A stretch of 28,118 nt of DNA from a virus. Below the pieces are notes generated by a model. That model did no database searches. It saw only the letters and a program-made list of their open reading frames with translations, and was not told the origin of the DNA. Each line of letters opens with the position of its first letter. Position 1 is the stretch's first letter. The DNA is taken from positions 1 to 28,118 of the IMG/VR virus record IMGVR_UViG_3300045941_000312; one strand, given 5' to 3'. This document shows, piece by piece, positions 14,154-20,846 of the stretch. The position numbers were made by a program, and so were the translations under genes.

Positions 14154-16378
14154 CGCTTCGCCTCCGCGAAGATTTCAGCGAGGTACGCCGGGAGTGGCCC
14201 AGAACTCTCTTCGAGCAGGTCGACCTCGAGATCGCCGTTGGGGAACCGGAGCGTGAGACGGCCCTTCGTCGCGACGCGGCGGACGGTGGCGCAGCGGCAG
14301 GCGGGATGGGCCGGCGCGTGCATCTGCCCGGATGGGAACATCTGCGTGTCGGGAATCCAGCCCTGGGCCGCGTTGTCGCGGCAGTGGGCGGAGACGCGGT
14401 CGTCGTTCACCGTCACCCACGACTTCTCGATATCGATGCCCGAGCCGCGCAATTCGGCGGCAACGGCGCTCTTGCCCACCTCGTAGGCCGTGCCGATCTC
14501 ATGCACCGCGATCAGCTCGGCCCGGTTGCGCAGGTGCTCCTGGGTGGCACGGCCGGCGAAGCCGTCGAAAGCGGCGGTGATGGCGCGGGCCGTGCGCCCG
14601 TAGTCCCACCCCGAAGCTGAGGCATCGGCGAGCAGGGTACGCAAGCGGTCGCGGGTGGTTTGCTGGATACCGGCGACGCGGTCGGCGGCGTAGTTCGCGA
14701 GGAACCCGACCACGGCCGGCGTGGTGCGGCCGAAGGCGGGCAGCGCGGCGGTGAGACCGCGGCCCGCATCCGTCCAGCCACGCTCAAGGGCGGCGGGGGC
14801 CGCATCGGTAAGCGCCTGGCTGTAGAGCGCCTCGACCTCGGCCTGGGCGAGCCGGAGGAGTTCTTCCCACGAGCTTTCGGTGAGGGCATCGCGGCGGGAG
14901 CGCAAATGCCGGAGGAACGCCTCGCCCTCCGCCGTAAACGCCGCGGCCAACTGGCGCTGCAGGTCCTCGACCGCGGCGGCGAGTGCCGTAGGTATCGTCC
15001 GGCTATCATCGGCCGCGAACGCGCGATAGGGCGCGCGTGAGGCCCCGGCGACGGATTCCACCACCGCACCGGTGTCCGTACCCTCAGCGGCCTCTGGTGG
15101 CGATTGCGGGGCATTCGGGAGCGAGGGCGGCGTGGCACTGGCGCCGAGCGGCGTCCCCTCCGCCGACACCAGCAGCACGCCGGTTGCGAGGTAGTAGACG
15201 TCGCCCGCGTCACCGCCGAGCGGGTCCATCCCCAGGGCATCGCGCGCCTCGTCGCGGGAGATGAGACCGGCCTTGAACTGCTCGACCACGCGCGTCGACT
15301 TCGCGTCTTCGTTCTCGCCGAGCGCCTTCACCTCGGAGTAGTCCCACTCGAGTGTGCCGTCGCCCTGCAGCTCGTCGTAGTCGGCGGCGAACATGCGCGA
15401 CAGCGCACCGATGATGCGGCGGTTGCGCGGCAAGAGCGTCTCTTCCCAGAACGACTGCCGCGCCTCGGCATAGTTGGCGTAGGTGGAGTGGGCGAGGCCG
15501 ACGGAGGCGCCCACGAGCACGGGTGGCACGCCGAACACCTCGCAGACCTCGGCCTCGTTCGGCATGATGATGTCTTTGATCGCGAGGTCTTTGAGGTCGG
15601 ACGCCACCTTCTGGTAGTCGGCGTCTTCGTCGAGCACCGGGATGCGGTGCCAGTTGCGCGCACCGCTGAAGCGACTCATGAACGACGAGCGGATGCGGTC
15701 GGCTTCGTCCTGGGAGGCGAGCTTGCGCTTCACCTTGAGCAGGCCGGAGGGGATGGCGGCGTTCTGAAAGAAAGCGGCGACGAACTCGGTCAGCGACTTC
15801 GTCACGAGCAGTGAGCGCGCCAGGACGTGGATGCGGCTGAGGCCGTGGTAGTCGTCGGCGGGGTTGAACTCTTTGACGACTCCGATGTCGGCCGCCGGGA
15901 TGACGTACTCCTGGCCGTTGACGGTATAGACGTACGCCTGCGGTCCCATCGCGCCGGGGACGACCTCAAGGCGTTCGGGGCGCAGGACGAGCCACGCCAC
16001 CACCTGGCCGGCCTGCCCACGCGCCTTGTAGACGTAGGTAATGCCAGCGATGTCGAGGTAGATGTTGACCGCTTCGAGGAACTCGAACTGATCCATCCAC
16101 GGGTTTGGCCGGCGCAGGGTCTCGGCAAGGGTGCCGGTGGTGACTTCGTCGCCGAGGGTATCGCGGACTACGAGGCGGGCCTCAGCGGCGCTCGTTGCCT
16201 TCTCCTGAACGCAGGCATAGACGAGTGGGAGGCGGCCGTAGGCTTCGCGGGCGAAGGCTTCGAGGTTATCGGCGGGCGATTCGGGCAGGCCGGCGGTGCC
16301 GGCGCCGAGCAGGATCGAGGCGACGACCTCAGACCCAGACGATGCGGTGCGGCGGAAGGGCCAGAACGGGACGGCCAT
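14150..16378 (-). CDS. Portal protein fused to Mu F-like head morphogenesis domain
   Basis: At 742 residues this is much longer than a typical HK97 portal (about 400-450). Residues 1-410 form the portal: YGRLPLVYACVQEKATSAAE, the RRPNPWMDQFEFLE stem region, SGLLKVKRKLASQDEADRI, and MPNEAEVCEVFGVPPVLVGA. Residues 460-600 look like a linker with helical parts. Residues 600-715 match the Mu gpF/SPP1 gp7-like minor head domain: AVHEIGTAYEVGKSAVAAEL, then WVTVNDDRVSAHCRDNAAQG and a final HPACRCATVRRV. The fused domain normally is a separate protein ejected with or attached to the portal. The ATG has GGAGA eight bases upstream. Confidence 0.9.
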   Translation of the reverse strand: MAVPFWPFRRTASSGSEVVASILLGAGTAGLPESPADNLEAFAREAYGRLPLVYACVQEKATSAAEARLVVRDTLGDEVTTGTLAETLRRPNPWMDQFEFLEAVNIYLDIAGITYVYKARGQAGQVVAWLVLRPERLEVVPGAMGPQAYVYTVNGQEYVIPAADIGVVKEFNPADDYHGLSRIHVLARSLLVTKSLTEFVAAFFQNAAIPSGLLKVKRKLASQDEADRIRSSFMSRFSGARNWHRIPVLDEDADYQKVASDLKDLAIKDIIMPNEAEVCEVFGVPPVLVGASVGLAHSTYANYAEARQSFWEETLLPRNRRIIGALSRMFAADYDELQGDGTLEWDYSEVKALGENEDAKSTRVVEQFKAGLISRDEARDALGMDPLGGDAGDVYYLATGVLLVSAEGTPLGASATPPSLPNAPQSPPEAAEGTDTGAVVESVAGASRAPYRAFAADDSRTIPTALAAAVEDLQRQLAAAFTAEGEAFLRHLRSRRDALTESSWEELLRLAQAEVEALYSQALTDAAPAALERGWTDAGRGLTAALPAFGRTTPAVVGFLANYAADRVAGIQQTTRDRLRTLLADASASGWDYGRTARAITAAFDGFAGRATQEHLRNRAELIAVHEIGTAYEVGKSAVAAELRGSGIDIEKSWVTVNDDRVSAHCRDNAAQGWIPDTQMFPSGQMHAPAHPACRCATVRRVATKGRLTLRFPNGDLEVDLLEESSGPLPAYLAEIFAEAKR

Positions 16379-16507
16379 GCACCGGGTCTCCAGGCAGCGG
16401 ACCGACGGCGGGGAGAGGGGGAGAGGCCGTCGTCAGAATCGCTGCCACGCGAGAGGCCCGGTGCTGCCGCTCATGTGGTCGGTAGGATGCCTACGGATGT
16501 CGGCGGC

Positions 16508-16516
16508 AGTGTAGCA
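16508..16516 (-). promoter_or_regulatory. Possible extended -10 promoter ahead of the portal gene
   Basis: On the minus strand this reads TGCTACACT, an extended -10 element, in a 144-base gap between the small RHH-like gene and the portal gene. No good -35 is visible. It could drive the portal, protease and capsid genes independently of the terminase genes. The gap also has a small GTAGG-ATG-CCTAC hairpin (16482-16494). Support is only the motif and the gap. Confidence 0.3.
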
Positions 16517-16522
16517 CACACG

Positions 16523-16699
16523 TCAATCGGGTTTACCAGATGGCCCCGCCGCCGCATCCGGCGCCAGGACGCCCGCGCGGTTCAGCGCCTCCACGAGCAT
16601 CAGGGCAGCCTGGTCCTTCGGCGCGCGAAACTCGCGTTCAGCAAGTCGGACGAGCGCGTCGATCGCCGGTTGCGGTAGGTCCACAAACACTCTGCGCAC
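16523..16699 (-). CDS. Small ribbon-helix-helix-like protein
   Basis: The 58-residue product starts at a GTG with GGAGGTG seven bases upstream; an ATG five codons earlier overlaps that ribosome binding site and is less likely. The sequence RVFVDLPQPAIDALVRLAER followed by APKDQAALMLVEALNRAG reads as a beta strand and two helices, as in Arc/CopG-type DNA-binding proteins. It sits alone between terminase and portal, with short gaps on either side, which is unusual in this compact operon. It may regulate the late genes or its own promoter. An alternative is a small decoration or assembly protein. Confidence 0.55.
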   Translation of the reverse strand: MRRVFVDLPQPAIDALVRLAEREFRAPKDQAALMLVEALNRAGVLAPDAAAGPSGKPD

Positions 16700-16788
16700 G
16701 GTGAGCACCTCCATCGAGGTCTACCGTGACAGAACAAACACCGCAGAAAACAGCAGAAATACCGAGCGGATGGGGCGGCACCGTCGCG

Positions 16789-17997
16789 CTACCAGACACC
16801 TTGCGACGGAACGGCGGCGCGGTGGCGGACGGCTAAGGCGAGCGCCATCACACAGTCGTCGTGCATCCCCGGCGGCGCCTCGTAGCGGACGCCGGTTCGC
16901 GTATAGACGTACTCGAACGCCTCCAACTCCAACCGGATGACGCCGTCCGGGAACGCGACCTCGCGCCGGCCGATGGCGAGCGCCAGGCCCTCCATCAGTT
17001 GTTGCTTGGACGACGGCGAGAAGTGGAAGCCCTCGTACTGGTTCCAGCCAAGCGACTGCAGCGCCTCGACGATCGGGTCGCCGACGCCGGTGGAATCGAC
17101 CAGCGCTGGCGTGCGCCCACAGATGGCATGGATGTCCGTCACGGTCTGCTGCCAGGGCCGCTGGAATCGTTCCAGTCTGGCGGTTGTGCCTTCGGCATCG
17201 AGGCCGATGGCGACGGTCCAGTCGACGGACTTGGCAAGGTCAATGCCGAAGACGCTCGGCTCGTCCGGTGAGAGCGGAGCGACACACGCGGCGATGGCGT
17301 CCAGGCCAAAGGGATTGCCGCCGTCGTCGGACGCCTCGGCGAGGTACAGCTCGCGGAAGACGTGGTCGGGCAGCACGCGGCGGGCATCCTCGACCTCGGC
17401 GGCATCGAGCACGCCGGCGGCGACGGCATCATGGGCGGTGATGCGCGCGTAGGCCATGTCGGGCTCGCCGGATTCGGCGCGGCGGGCGAGGGCATAGAAC
17501 CAATTGCGGCGGCCCTTGACGTTGCCAATGATGCGCAGCGGCCCGCGGGTGGCGGTGAGGGTGGTACGGACGGCGTGGAAGGTCTCCTCCTTGACGCGCG
17601 AGCCCTCGTCGATGACGGCGGCGTAGACATCTTCGCCGTAGAGCGCGTCCGGGTTGTCGCCGCCCTTGAACCAGAGCACGGTGCCGTTTGCCAGGGTGAG
17701 GGTGAGCTCGGACTCATTGGCGACATACACCGCCGGCGGCAGGCCGCGCTTGATGCGGCGGAAGGGGATGCGCGCCTGCGAGTAGGTCGGGGCAATCCAC
17801 CAGAAGTTCTGGCCAGGCGTGCCCTGGACGGCCTGCTCCATCAGCCAGGCCATACAGGCCACGGTTTTTCCTGACTTGGTGGTCGCTTCACAAATGGCGT
17901 AGCGGGCGTCAGTGAAGAGCGCCGTTTGTTGGCGGTGGTAGAGCGGGGGCCGCTGGTAGGTCCAGGAGGTCGGGGCCGGCGTCGTCGTCGTGGACAC
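16789..17997 (-). CDS. Terminase large subunit
   Basis: This protein of about 402 residues is the packaging ATPase and nuclease. The ATPase shows Walker A ATTKSGKT (38-45) and Walker B VYAAVIDEGS (near 123-132), with the coupling motif following in GNVKGRR. The nuclease has Asp252 (FGIDLAKSVDW), Asp300 (ALVDSTGVGD) and the pair near 379-380 (MHDDCVMALALA). I chose the GTG at 17997, which has CGGAG six bases upstream. The open frame runs 150 codons further, but that part is arginine/proline-rich noise on the reverse of the small subunit's frame. The gene overlaps the small subunit by 89 bases. At about 400 residues it is compact but complete. Confidence 0.93.
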   Translation of the reverse strand: MSTTTTPAPTSWTYQRPPLYHRQQTALFTDARYAICEATTKSGKTVACMAWLMEQAVQGTPGQNFWWIAPTYSQARIPFRRIKRGLPPAVYVANESELTLTLANGTVLWFKGGDNPDALYGEDVYAAVIDEGSRVKEETFHAVRTTLTATRGPLRIIGNVKGRRNWFYALARRAESGEPDMAYARITAHDAVAAGVLDAAEVEDARRVLPDHVFRELYLAEASDDGGNPFGLDAIAACVAPLSPDEPSVFGIDLAKSVDWTVAIGLDAEGTTARLERFQRPWQQTVTDIHAICGRTPALVDSTGVGDPIVEALQSLGWNQYEGFHFSPSSKQQLMEGLALAIGRREVAFPDGVIRLELEAFEYVYTRTGVRYEAPPGMHDDCVMALALAVRHRAAVPSQGVW

Positions 17998-18340
17998 GGG
18001 CAGCTCCGAGGTCGAGCGAGAAGGTGATGGCACCGGAGTGTTTGATTTCGAGCGCCTGGCGGCCGTAGTCGGCGGCGTGGCGGTGTTCGAGCAACCAGAC
18101 GGCGGCGGGCCAGGTGCCCTGGGCGGCGGCCTTCTCGACCATGCCGAGCCACCTGGCCGCGGCCTGGGCTTCGGCCCGTTCGACCTTCTCCGAAAAACCC
18201 GGCTTGGTTTTGCACCAGGTTTCGAAGGTGTCCTGCGAGATGCCGGAGCCGAGGGCGGCGAGGCGGCGGGTGGCGCCGATGCCAAGCGCCGCCATGATCT
18301 GCTTCTCGCGGGCGGGCGACCACTTGGTTGGGCGCGGCAC
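17909..18340 (-). CDS. Terminase small subunit
   Basis: This 143-residue protein would recognise the phage packaging site and recruit the large subunit. Residues 10-60 form a helix-turn-helix region (KQIMAALGIGATRRLAALGS, then ISQDTFETWCKTKPGFSEKV). A helical oligomerisation part follows (RAEAQAAARWLGMVEKAAAQG, then PAAVWLLEHRHAADYGRQ). The phrase pairing a terminal WLLEHR with YGRQ is typical of small terminases. The start is GTG with GGAGGAG upstream, inside the end of the previous gene. It overlaps the large subunit by 89 bases. The C-terminal proline/aspartate tail lies in this overlap. Confidence 0.9.
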   Translation of the reverse strand: MPRPTKWSPAREKQIMAALGIGATRRLAALGSGISQDTFETWCKTKPGFSEKVERAEAQAAARWLGMVEKAAAQGTWPAAVWLLEHRHAADYGRQALEIKHSGAITFSLDLGAARVHDDDAGPDLLDLPAAPALPPPTNGALH

Positions 18341-18346
18341 GGGACG

Positions 18347-18538
18347 CTACTCCTCCGGGGCCGGCGGTGTCTCCGGTGGGGGGCCTGGGGCGATGAAGGT
18401 GGAGCCATCCTCACGGCGCCACATCCAGAGGCCCGCCGGGTCATGGAACTGCTGGAGGACGGGGGTATCGGTAGCGGTGGGGGTATCGGTCTCGATCGTT
18501 GCCGCGGGGGTGGTGGTGGACTCAGCGTCAGTGGTCAT
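18347..18538 (-). CDS. Small unrecognised protein before terminase
   Basis: This 63-residue protein starts with a threonine-rich, probably unstructured stretch (TTDAESTTTPAATIETDTPT). It ends with a short ordered core: FHDPAGLWMWRREDGSTFIA, then a proline-rich tail. Its last codons contain the ribosome binding site of the small terminase. The start overlaps the end of the methyltransferase gene by 11 bases. No function can be assigned. Confidence 0.5.
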   Translation of the reverse strand: MTTDAESTTTPAATIETDTPTATDTPVLQQFHDPAGLWMWRREDGSTFIAPGPPPETPPAPEE

Positions 18539-19040
18539 CGGAGCCTGGTCCTTTCACGGCGAGCGCGCGGATGTCCTGGACGGTGCGGTCCCATTCTAGC
18601 GCGACGACGGGGAAGAGGGAGAGCCACAGGACGAGGTCGAGGGCGGAGACGGTGGCGTAGAACTCGTGCTGGCGGAGCGGGCCACCGTCGTGGGCGGAAT
18701 GGGGCGGCCGTCCGGGGCCGGCGGCGGTGATGATCAGGACGCCACCCTCGGCGAGCAGCTGATAGGCGCGGGCGCAGAGGTCGTGGGCGTGGGGGGAATG
18801 TTCGAGGACTTCGGTCATGACGATCGTATCGGGGGTGAAGGGCGGGACGTAGGAGCGGCCGTCGGCGACGACATCGACGCCGGGTCCGGGGACGAGGTCG
18901 ACGGCGAAGTAGTCGGTGGTCGAGGAGAAGAGCGGGCGGACGGAGCCGTTGACGTTGCGGCCACCGATTTCGTACACCCGCCAGCGCGGTGGGAGGGTGG
19001 CGAGGGTGCGTTCGACGTAGGCGTAGGCGGCGGCGTGCAT
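18528..19040 (-). CDS. SAM-dependent methyltransferase
   Basis: This 170-residue protein is a short class I methyltransferase. Motif I is RVYEIGGRNVNGSVRPL (near 21-37), with an acidic end of strand 2 at YFAVDLVPGPGVDVV. Motif post-I/IV is TPDTIVMTEVLEHSPHA and a later strand is GGVLIITAAGPGRPPHS. The EVLEH sequence is usual in methyltransferase 11-type enzymes. It has no DPPY-type DNA motif, so it more likely acts on a small molecule, sugar or protein than on DNA. It overlaps the RHH gene upstream (TGATG). It may belong with the glycosyltransferase in a modification pathway, but that link is speculative. Confidence 0.75.
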   Translation of the reverse strand: MHAAAYAYVERTLATLPPRWRVYEIGGRNVNGSVRPLFSSTTDYFAVDLVPGPGVDVVADGRSYVPPFTPDTIVMTEVLEHSPHAHDLCARAYQLLAEGGVLIITAAGPGRPPHSAHDGGPLRQHEFYATVSALDLVLWLSLFPVVALEWDRTVQDIRALAVKGPGSDDH

Positions 19041-19207
19041 CAGGCATCCTCTGGTGGTGGCGGGTCAGGGAGGGAGCGGATGAGGAGGCGGACGACCTGG
19101 CGCATGGAGATGGAACGTCTCCTGGCCTCGTCACGCAGCCGGCGTTTATCACCAGCTGAGAGCGTAACGAGCAGGTCCTCAGTGGGGAAGTCGTCAGGCG
19201 CGATCAT
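19040..19207 (-). CDS. Ribbon-helix-helix protein
   Basis: The 55-residue product has the strand-helix-helix pattern of CopG/Arc proteins: LLVTLSAGDKRRLRDEARRR followed by SISMRQVVRLLIRSL. I chose the ATG at 19207 because it overlaps the TGA of the lysozyme-like gene as ATGA; a TTG five codons earlier is less likely. It probably binds DNA as a dimer, but the target is not evident. Its TGA overlaps the methyltransferase ATG (TGATG). Confidence 0.65.
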   Translation of the reverse strand: MIAPDDFPTEDLLVTLSAGDKRRLRDEARRRSISMRQVVRLLIRSLPDPPPPEDA

Positions 19208-19578
19208 CGCGCACACGACCAATGGGACGACCAGCCGCGGGCGAAGGCCCAGGCGGCACCGCGCACGTTGAGGCGCACGTCATAGACATCCCCCCACGTC
19301 GTAAAGATCGGCACCGACCGCCAGAGTCCATACGGGTGCCACTGAAACAGGCCGATTTCACCCTGCCTCCCAACAAGATCCGTGCGTAAGGTCCCTCCCG
19401 TTTCGCAGAGGGCGACGGCGAGCAACCACGATGGGCTGATGCCGTAGGCGTGGGCCTCCTCGGCAATCAGGGCGACGATGCCGTCGGGGTCGGATGCCTG
19501 CGTGGTGGTGGCGTGGGTGGCCGAGAGGCAGAGCAGGGCGGCCAGGGCGAGCGACGGAGCGGCGGACAACGCGTGCAT
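19204..19578 (-). CDS. Secreted lysozyme-like (SLT-type) protein, candidate endolysin
   Basis: This 124-residue protein begins with a signal peptide (residues 1-28, core LALAALLCLS, possible cleavage around ATHA/TTQA). The rest resembles a small soluble lytic transglycosylase or lysozyme-like fold: YGISPSWLLAVALCETGG, with Glu59 in the catalytic position, then GRQGEIGLFQWHPYGLW (71-87), and an ending with GAAWAFARGWSSHWSC. GLFQ plus an upstream Glu is the typical family signature. It would cleave peptidoglycan outside the membrane. The signal peptide would let it leave without a holin. The ATG has GGAGG about five bases upstream. It is the only lysis candidate in the window. Confidence 0.65.
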   Translation of the reverse strand: MHALSAAPSLALAALLCLSATHATTTQASDPDGIVALIAEEAHAYGISPSWLLAVALCETGGTLRTDLVGRQGEIGLFQWHPYGLWRSVPIFTTWGDVYDVRLNVRGAAWAFARGWSSHWSCAR

Positions 19579-19620
19579 AGAACCTCCGGGAACGGGACGC
19601 GGTCGTGGTGGTGGTGGTGG

Positions 19621-19854
19621 TCAGGCCGGGAACCGCACCGCCAGGCGGAGGCGGCGGCGGAGCACGACGGCCCGCCGTCCGCCGGCAAAGACCACGAGCT
19701 GCTTGCCCGCGCCGACCACCGTGCGGCCGTCGGCGCGGCGGACCGGGTCACAGGGGGCGCGCCGGAGCGCGTCATCGGTCAGCCGGTCACCGAGATAGAT
19801 GTAGCGCCAGGGGCGGGCGGCGGCGGGGCGCGGGGAACCGTGAAGGTTCGGCAT
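19621..19854 (-). CDS. Small basic phage protein of unknown role
   Basis: The 77-residue product reads WRYIYLGDRLTDDALRRAPC, then ADGRTVVGAGKQLVVFAGG and VVLRRRLRL. This pattern, with a conserved cysteine, an R-R-x-D-G turn and a valine-rich strand ending in arginines, occurs in many small phage and mobile-element proteins whose role is not known. The second of two adjacent ATGs (19854) is the better start, with AGGAGGT six bases upstream. It overlaps the stop of the previous gene (TGATG). About 40 bases with six CCA repeats separate it from the lysozyme-like gene. Confidence 0.6.
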   Translation of the reverse strand: MPNLHGSPRPAAARPWRYIYLGDRLTDDALRRAPCDPVRRADGRTVVGAGKQLVVFAGGRRAVVLRRRLRLAVRFPA

Positions 19855-20315
19855 CATGGAACCTCCTGCGTCTGGAGGCGGGCGAGATAGGTGGCGGCGG
19901 TGATGCCCGGGGAGACACCGAGCCGCCCGCGGCGTGGTGGCAGGCCGGCGGCGGCCCCGAGTCTCCACACCCGCGTCCGCGACAGACGGAAGATTTCGGC
20001 GATCACGCAGACGGGCACACCCTCGGCGTAGGCGGCGACGACGGCCTGACGTTCGGACGGTCTCAGCCCCTCCTGGCGGCTCCTTCGGGGATAGGTGCGG
20101 GTGCGGTCATAGGAGCGGCCGTGGACGGCCCGCCAGACGACCGACTGCGACACACCGAACTGGGCGGCGACGTCGGCCATCGTTGGGGCGCCGTCATAGG
20201 TCGATGCCCTGAGGGTGGCGGCGTCCTCGCCCGGGGTGATGCCCATCCGGGCCCGCGGCTGCCAGTAGGCGGCGTGGATGGCGGCGAGGGTCGGTGCCGG
20301 CATGCGGGAGGTCAT
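19854..20315 (-). CDS. DNA-binding protein with two helix-turn-helix segments
   Basis: This 153-residue protein contains two HTH segments. The first is TMADVAAQFGVSQSVVWRAV (roughly 45-65) and the second is GVPVCVIAEIFRLSRTRVWR (roughly 105-125). Both have the resolvase/homeodomain-like form used to find short sites. Basic stretches follow each (RSYDRTRTYPRRSR; PPRRGRLG). I chose the ATG at 20315 because it overlaps the upstream gene's stop (ATGA); GGTGGG lies four bases upstream. It may regulate middle or late transcription or act in packaging. A transposase fragment is possible, but no catalytic domain is visible. Confidence 0.65.
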   Translation of the reverse strand: MTSRMPAPTLAAIHAAYWQPRARMGITPGEDAATLRASTYDGAPTMADVAAQFGVSQSVVWRAVHGRSYDRTRTYPRRSRQEGLRPSERQAVVAAYAEGVPVCVIAEIFRLSRTRVWRLGAAAGLPPRRGRLGVSPGITAATYLARLQTQEVP

Positions 20316-20540
20316 CGGTCCCACCAGCCGGCCGGTTCGTCGGGCACGTCCGTCCGCCGCGGTGGCGCGGGCGGTGGGGCGGTGCCGGCAAACCAGGAGG
20401 CACCACAGGCCGGCCAGCACTGATAGGCGACGCCGGTACGCAGGCGCACGCCGACGACGGGGGCACCACAGCGGGCACAGACGACGGTGCGGGGGGGGTG
20501 GTGGTGGCGTGCGGGGCGGGACGGGGCGGCGGCGCGTCAT
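20312..20540 (-). pseudogene. Zinc-ribbon protein frameshifted at a run of eight G/C
   Basis: An ATG at 20540 with CGGAGGT five bases upstream opens a frame that becomes arginine-rich nonsense after a run of eight C (eight G on the + strand, 20491-20498). Removing one base of the run gives a clean product of about 75 residues: RTVVCARCGAPVVGVRLRTG, then VAYQCWPACGASWF, ending VPDEPAGWWDR. It has four zinc-type cysteines, and its TGA overlaps the next ATG (ATGA). In the correct frame there is no start codon before the cysteines, so the ATG at 20540 must be joined by a shift. This may be a sequencing error, a real mutation, or slippage at the homopolymer. Confidence 0.65.
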
Positions 20541-20543
20541 GGC

Positions 20544-20846
20544 TTACCTCCGGGTAAGGGATGCGGCGAGTTCGTCCCAGTCAGCGGGCTTCCACAGGTA
20601 CGTTTCGACGCCAGGGCAGCGGGCCAAATCGGCGAGCCAGGCGACCTGGGCGGGGGTGGGGCGGCCGGCGGCGGATTTGAGCTCACAGAAGATGACGCGT
20701 GGAGCGCGAACCAGGACCAGGTCTGGGAAGCCGTGCGGCGAGCGGCGGCTGTCGTAGGTATGAAAGACCTTCCAGCCGGCGAGGCGGGCGAGGGCGGTGA
20801 CCTGGGCCTGGAACTGCTTTTCGGACAGGGGCAGTGGGGTGGTCAC
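20544..20846 (-). CDS. VRR-NUC domain nuclease
   Basis: This 100-residue protein has the compact PD-(D/E)XK pattern of stand-alone VRR-NUC nucleases: EKQFQAQVTALARLAGWKVF, then SPHGFPDLVLVRAPRVIFCE with LKSAAGRPTPAQ. The Asp of FPDL and the E-x-K of CELK are the catalytic residues (about 44 and 55-57). C-terminal strands are VETYLWKPADW. In phages such enzymes lie near replication genes and are thought to cut branched DNA. Its start overlaps the stop of the upstream gene. Its TAA lies in the next gene's ribosome binding site. Confidence 0.88.
   Translation of the reverse strand: MTTPLPLSEKQFQAQVTALARLAGWKVFHTYDSRRSPHGFPDLVLVRAPRVIFCELKSAAGRPTPAQVAWLADLARCPGVETYLWKPADWDELAASLTRR

Noticed and set aside
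13011-14486. Plus-strand open frame of 491 codons
   Set aside because: Spans the antisense of the prohead protease and parts of portal; composition is that of a shadow.
18000-18444. Extension of the large terminase frame by about 150 codons
   Set aside because: The extra part is Arg/Pro/Ser-rich and overlaps the small terminase; the GTG at 17997 has a ribosome binding site.
19605-19621. GGT/CCA trinucleotide run that could encode polyhistidine
   Set aside because: It lies between genes and is not in a supported coding frame; probably simple sequence.
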